Shown here in pieces: positions 58,419-64,000 of a DNA stretch of 64,000 nucleotides. A program made the translations under genes and the position numbers. This DNA comes from Talinum fruticosum (taxonomy: Eukaryota > Streptophyta > Magnoliopsida > Caryophyllales > Talinaceae), in NCBI GenBank assembly GCA_021018815.1, contig JAITYX010000089.1, positions 186,001-250,000 on the forward strand, in the 5' to 3' direction. The stretch's first letter is position 1. Each line of letters begins with the position of its first letter. The notes beneath the pieces were generated by a model. It saw nothing but the letters and a program-made list of their open reading frames with translations. It was not told where the DNA came from and ran no database searches.

Positions 58419-61400
58419 TCACAAAAAGCTTGTTCCTAGAGAAATGTCATTCAAATTTGAGAGAATTTGCGTTCTAGTGGTCCCGATCTGGTTGGCAATT
58501 TCTAGTTGTTCTTCCAGTTGCAACATTTCGTAGCTGCAAAAGAGAAGCCGCAGTGAACGTTAGCATTGTTGAATCAAGGAAACCTAGTAACCAATTTCAA
58601 ATGCATTTGGTTGAAGGGGGAAAAACAATTTTCTACAAGAATCATTTACTTCGAAATCGTTTGTTATCTATAGAAACTGTACTTCAAGGAGAAAATTCCC
58701 AAATTTTGAACCCCCTCAATACAAGCAATTGTGCGTAGGAAGGAAGGAAATTTAAACTTCGAAACATGATAACTTTTTAACCGCAAGGGTTTCACCAAAT
58801 GATGGGGTTTTTTTTTCCGCATAGGAGATCAAATGTTGGGATGTATGACCTACTTTTTCAGGTTATGCTCCCTCTTGCCAAACACAACCTTCAACGCAAA
58901 TAGCATCAAACGCCACAAATTTTTTTGGGGGGTGGGGTAGCGTGTTTGATAAATACTCACTGGCAAAGCAGCTCACAGTCAACAAAGTTTTCAGGGCCAG
59001 GCCGATGAGCCCTGCCATTTGACTGGAACTGACGGAAAGACTTTGGATTCAACCCAGCAACATGAGGAACAGCATCAACAAGTTTTCGCTGCAGTGATTG
59101 CAGTCTCCGAAATGTCAGCTCATCGAGAGGTGCTATACAACCAATACTTCCATCAAGAGTACCAAATAACAAAGCATATCTATTAGTCTTGTCAGGCACC
59201 GGAGCAGCAGTGGGTCTATCAGATGAGGTGGGGAGCATTTGCAATCGCAGGAATTTTGTGATATGGGCACCAATGTGAAATTCGGCTCTAGAAAGTAGCT
59301 TCTGCCCTTTCCAACTCTCAGACAGTTTTGGTGCATAGTAGAAAATCTACAGGAACAAAGAAAAATTGTTCAATATGAGAAAAAAGGAAAAAAGCTGAGC
59401 AGTCATCTTCTAAAGAGAACCTCACAATATGGGCTGACTATTACATATGAAATCGCGGAGGTAAAATGGAGAACAGAAGAAGGGGATATGTCAAGCTGTA
59501 AGGACGGACAAACACAGGGAATCAACACTATCTCCTTTAACCAAGGCAGACGCTCATGGTCCAATAATTTTCTAACTCATAACATGCTAATGGAGTCTCG
59601 AATCCGTCTTCCAATCTCAAAATAACTAAGCAGCTAAGAAACACAGATACCCTCCACAGCTTCACGTGATGCTGGACGACACTCGTTGGACACTCTCAAG
59701 CACATGCCAAATCACAACATAGATGGCACTAGGTTTTGTTATTGACAATTAAAGGGCACACACACTATCAGCAGTTGGTCATAGTTCCCAACTTCCAATT
59801 TTAAAACGACCCTATGTTCAGCAAACTATAAATGCACTGAAACATTTTTTTTCCATCCATGTGTCCATTAATGTCTGGCCTCAGGTTTTTCTGGGTTTGG
59901 ACTGGACAGGACATAAAGCTCGATATGCATAAATTTTGAACCAAGGACTGGACAAGTTCATGTTCGTCGCAGTCCAGTCTTGGACGTTTTTGCAGTCAAG
60001 CTAAAATGCACAAGAGCTGAAGAAGAATATGAGATGCAGTGCTGACCTGAACATTTTTCTGTTCATCAGAAACTACAAGGCTGAGCGTACTACCATCTAT
60101 CAAAAATTCTGTTGAAAAACAATCAAGTGATCCAAAATCCTTCGCCAACAAGCTCAGCTGCGCACCTTGTTCCTTCCAGCTGAGAAAATATATACTTTTG
60201 TGAATGTCACCGAGCAGAATAAAGTTTTTGACCTGCCACAGTAACAAATAAGAAATGACCATTCTTTAAAACAGCTCCAATACTGGTGAAGAATTCGGCA
60301 ACATAAAAGCGCAAAAATCTTTACATTAGATAAACAAATAACCAACTAAAGAAGAGATAAAATTGTCAAATAATACAAATAGGAAAGGTTTCCGAAAGCA
60401 ACAAAAGTGAAGCAACACTAGTCAGCCCAATAATTGCAACAACATCCACACTTGGTTTAATGGTTAATCAATCAATAAATCAGGCAGGCATTCATTGGTG
60501 GCTGGTGCTGGTTTTCAAATACGTATCGTCAAGCATCCAAGTCAATGAACGAAATTTGATGGATCTTCAGACATTGGCTTCAATAGTGTTCACAAGACTT
60601 TATTTTCCAGTCATTTACTTTCACATTATCGTTTTCTTGTGTTTTGACATTTTTCCTTCAACGACAAGAAGTCAACGAGATCTTTCTCTGAATGATTCCT
60701 AACATGAAAAATCAATGCTAAGCCACCAGGTTTCAAATCAAGCTTAAATCCAGGTTTGTTAAGAAAACCTCTAGTTGCTTCCAGATATGTTGGAACTTTC
60801 TGTGATTGCAACTTATTAAACATGTAATGCAAATTAGTGCACAGAGCACAGAAAAAACACGCGATATCAGTAAGGTGAACCACTTCACCAGCCTTTCCAG
60901 CAGAGGCTTTCAATCAATTGTATCAATGGGCTACAGCAGCTGTTCCTGCATTCATGCAGATCATGCATCCCAAATACATAACGATGAGATAAGGAAGCTA
61001 TGCCAGCACCAAAAGGCATTACATACAATGTTTAGGCTCACAACATGTAGAGGCGGAGCATCAAAGAATGCCACTCCATTCAACTCTGAACCAGTCCACT
61101 TGTGCAAAATAATTTTAGGACCAGCAGCTATCAGCAAATGACCTTGAAGCGATGCTACAGCAGATATGGCACCTTTTAATTCCTTGGAGTATACCTCAGA
61201 AACCTAAAAAGAAATATTGAGAAATAAAAATATAAGCACTGCAACATGCACAATCATCTATTTTGAAAACATAGTAGACAATTATCTCAACGAAGCTGGC
61301 TCTTAAGATCAAGAAATATAATGAAGCAATGCTCAAACATTCTAACAATATACCAAATTTTGAGGGTTATCCGATCTTCCAAGGGCATATAAAAGAATTC

Positions 61401-64000
61401 GCCCTCTTGCAGCGACATCCTCTCCTTGCACATAAGCTGTCCCAATAGCCAGAAGTGTTTCATTCTCTTTGGTAGTGGTGTTCTGCAAGAATGCACAAGA
61501 CGACATTCATTAAATAGAAATGAGAATTATATAGGTGACTAAATCAACTTGAAGGAGGGACCAGGTTTTGGCTCTAGAATCACCATGTAATAAACACATA
61601 AACACATAAAATTAAGCGAACAAAAAACAAACTTACAAGAATGGTAACCATTCGAACAGTGAGTGCATTTTCTGAACTTTGCATGGGAATAGTTGCTTTG
61701 GTTTGCCAAGGGCCACCTGATTTTTCAGGCTCCAAAATCCGAATTTCAAATTCATCTATGGTGTATGTTCGCTGCATGTCATCAGAACTCAGAGTGTCAT
61801 TATCTATTTGGTTGCCACTTTCTTGATCTGCCATAGATGAAAGAATCTGATTTAACGGCTTAGTAACCTGCATGAAAGTATACACATCATTATTTCGCTG
61901 AATAAAAATTTCCACAATACATCAGCAGAGTTTCCAGAATAAACAAGCGTACAACAAAGACTAAACAAGAAACTAAGAGGAACAAGTACCAAAGAAGGAA
62001 CACAACAATTATTTTTCATAAGAAAAATGCAATATATTCATAATAATAAGAAACAAATACAAGAAAGGAAGCTGGAAAAAGCATCTCACAGAAGCTAATT
62101 ACAACCCAAAATAGGTTATCCACAAAATCCATAACATCCATAGAAGAGGAACAAAAAACCTCCTCCCAAAAGAATAAAGTCTCAAGCCACTTGTCTATTA
62201 ACCTTTCAATCTAGATTTTAAACCCGTCAAAAACTCTCCGATTTCTCTCCATCCACAACCAAAAGATAGCATGGGAAATGGCTCAAAGAACTTTATACTT
62301 GACCCTTCTACCAAAAAATATCTCACCTTCTGATGCCAATAACTGATGTCTTACAGAACTTGGTATCACTCAACAAAGGCCAAAGCTAACTCCCAAAGGT
62401 TTCTAGCAACCAGATAATGGAGGACTAAACGGCCGTTAGTTTCTAAATCATCTTTGCACATGAAGCACCTGCTGAACAATATTTTACCCCTCTTTTGTAA
62501 GTTATGGCAAGTGAAGATCATTCCTTGAGAAGCTTCCCACATAAAAAGGACACCTGAGACTTCCAAATAATATTCCATGGAAATCCAAACAAAAAGGAAG
62601 AAAACGTACTACCAAGAGGCGACGAGAGGTGAAGGAAACACAATAACAGTGAATTTCCCTGTTGCAGTGAGGTTCCATCTAACTACTTCAAGGAGGAATT
62701 CTTCACAGAGGCTCTATCGAAGCATGTTGAAGACCCCAGCAACAGTGCCCACTATCATGTTCTAGGAACTGGGAAGACTTTGTAAACACACCAGGGGACA
62801 AGGGAAGGAATAAGATCCCAAAAGGCTGGTTATCCAATATATCTAACAAAGCTATTCCACAGCCAACTCTGTAGGGATAAGAATATCAGCCTGCTAGGGA
62901 TTAAGCAAAATGCTGGAACAGCAAAACGAGGGATAATAATATAGGTTTTCTTCCTAAAATAAAGACAATTACATCTTTGCTGTTATTTATAGTGAAATTT
63001 GAAAAACTGTTCAGATGACCCACTTATACTCGAGACAAACAGGGGCAAAAGTACAAAAAACAGATGGGCAAATCAAAGCATCTGGGTGGAGCCGCGGAAC
63101 ATTATCTAAACACTACAACAAGCCAGTAATCCAATTTTTGTCCAACATCAGTCAGATAGATCATTTAATCAAATATATGGAGTACATTTCTACCATAAGA
63201 ATAAGTTAGCAGAATAACTCACAGGATACGAAACAATAAGGGGGTATAAATTCTTCTCGGCGAAATAGGTGACTTGATGTGGGGTGCACTTCAATGGCAT
63301 CTAACAAAAAGAAAAAATCTTCAGCAAGACTATTATACAAACAAATTATGCATGACATATGGTCTTTCAAAATATACAAAGATGAGACGAAAAACCGACC
63401 TTGTGAACAGGCCAGTAATTGTCATAAGTCAATCCAGATGGTAACCGACATATTTTGAGAAAACCCTATCACATTCAAGAACAAAGTTATATCAGTCAAT
63501 TATTTGCAGGCTGGCATGATAAGCCAATGGCTCAAGTTTAGGATACAACCTGTGAAGTTACATATATAAAGCCATGATTGCAATTCACGTTGTGCAGGAC
63601 GGTGAAAGCAACAATAGATCCATCACAGAGCTGCCACAAAAACAGGGAAACAGTGTGAGTTTCATTAGCAACACCAGATCAAAAATATATAGGTTGTGAG
63701 ACATCCTTGCAGAATAGGTAAAAGCATGTACAAGCAGATGCAATAAACTAACGAAACACGAGACAGCAAATCTTTAAAAGAATATGCCAAAATTGACTGA
63801 ATTATTTATTCTATTCCACAAATTGTATCTTTGAGAAAGGATTACATTTGAAACCAACATTTTGTCAACTTTAACATTTTCAAGGTGGATTTTAGGGAAG
63901 GAAACAGGTGGTATCGAAGCTGCCAACAGAAAGCTGACCTGTGGATGAACACGCAGGCGCTCCCTGAAAACCATAAACCAAGCTGGTCGTATACCAGAAA
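58419..64000 (-). CDS. CPSF160: Cleavage and polyadenylation specificity factor 160 kDa subunit, last ten exons (5' part outside window)
   Basis: CPSF160 is the large scaffold of the nuclear CPSF complex, which recognises the AAUAAA signal with WDR33 and CPSF30 and directs mRNA cleavage and polyadenylation. Exons read on the minus strand: 64000(partial)-63939, 63630-63550, 63465-63400, 63300-63223, 61867-61637, 61482-61354, 61203-61027, 60232-60047, 59346-58961, 58533-58419 (TGA at 58421-58419). All junctions are GT-AG and keep frame. Recognisable stretches: MVFRERLRVHPQ, LCDGSIVAFTVLHNVNCNHG, MPLKCTPHQVTYFAEKNLYP, ALQGHLLIA-type SLQGHLLIAAGPKIILHKW, FILLGDIHKSIYFLSWKEQG and ALLFGTLDGSIGCIAPLDEL, and the end EQLEIANQIGTTR. 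These cover the third beta-propeller and the CPSF_A C-terminal domain. No defects were seen; it is presumably functional. Confidence 0.96.
60233..61026 (-). other. CPSF160 intron (794 bp)
   Basis: Intron between exons 61203-61027 and 60232-60047, with donor GTATGT and acceptor GGCAG. It contains open frames on both strands (60626-60913 minus, 60806-61141 plus overlapping the exon) without recognisable domains. Treated as intronic. Confidence 0.8.
61868..63222 (-). other. CPSF160 intron (1355 bp) with a LINE relic
   Basis: The longest intron seen, with donor GTGAGT at 63222 and acceptor TGCAG at 61868. It is expanded by a retrotransposon remnant at about 62150-62600. Confidence 0.85.
62150..62600 (-). 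mobile_element. LINE relic (zf-RVT region) in CPSF160 intron
   Basis: The minus frame 62366-62578 reads FMWEASQGMIFTCHNLQKRG, then RCFMCKDDLETNG, then LVARNLWELALAF. This matches the pattern of the reverse-transcriptase zinc-binding region (W-x-G-x-I-x-T-x-x-x-L-x-K-R-G ... CxxC ... LW). Downstream, 62212-62262 reads WLWMERNRRVFDG, typical of the tail of plant LINE ORF2. It is in the same orientation as the host gene. Ends were not determined. Confidence 0.65.

Noticed and set aside
60626..60913. 95-codon minus open frame between CPSF160 exons
   Set aside because: It is not needed for the CPSF160 frame: exons 61203-61027 and 60232-60047 join directly in phase, and the residues do not match the family.

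Overview
This is plant nuclear DNA. It has split genes with GT-AG introns, coiled-coil NBS-LRR (CNL) disease-resistance sequences, plant-type LTR and L1 retrotransposons, a DUF3475/DUF668 protein gene and a plant CPSF160 gene. It is a eudicot. The CNL style resembles Caryophyllales/Amaranthaceae as I remember that family, but this is a weak inference.

Layout. (1) About 1-36 kb is an NLR and transposon mosaic. Three CNL bodies lie on the plus strand (4446-6885, 13110-14785, 26766-30184), with a C-terminal LRR relic (31256-32552) and four isolated N-terminal Rx_N fragments (12144, 18551, 24708, 34771). All appear to be pseudogenes in this assembly. Each has lost different parts: body A lacks everything before the GLPL motif, body B lacks the P-loop and the C-terminal LRRs, and body C has all NB-ARC motifs but several frameshifts and a replaced C-terminus. 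The isolated Rx_N fragments are all broken at one codon position and followed by the same unclassified dispersed repeat. (2) Six solo LTRs lie in the window: 294-787, 1360-2661, 16480-17250, 19336-22343, 22609-24068 and 39984-41557. Five have exact 5-bp target duplications and one has 4 bp. I see no LTR-retrotransposon internal region. (3) About 36.3-38.6 kb is AT-rich spacer with a tRNA-Leu relic and a (TA)43 microsatellite. (4) 38.66-45.61 kb is a decayed plant L1 LINE (ORF1 with DUF4283 and CCHC; ORF2 with endonuclease, RT, zf-RVT and RNase H), with a solo LTR nested in ORF2. (5) 46.29-47.74 kb, minus strand, is a DUF3475/DUF668 (PSK SIMULATOR-like) gene with one apparent single-base frameshift in a C run. 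(6) 48-58.4 kb is AT-rich spacer with microsatellites and no gene that I can support. (7) 58.42-64.0 kb, minus strand, holds the last ten exons of CPSF160, a conserved mRNA 3'-end processing gene. It continues beyond the window, and one of its introns holds a LINE relic.

How it fits together. The left half is a birth-and-death resistance-gene cluster built by repeated segmental duplication, unequal exchange and gene conversion, then cut by transposons. The strongest unexplained signal is that three CNL paralogs carry the same two frameshifts, while other lesions are private to each copy. The right half is ordinary gene space with two housekeeping-type genes transcribed leftward.
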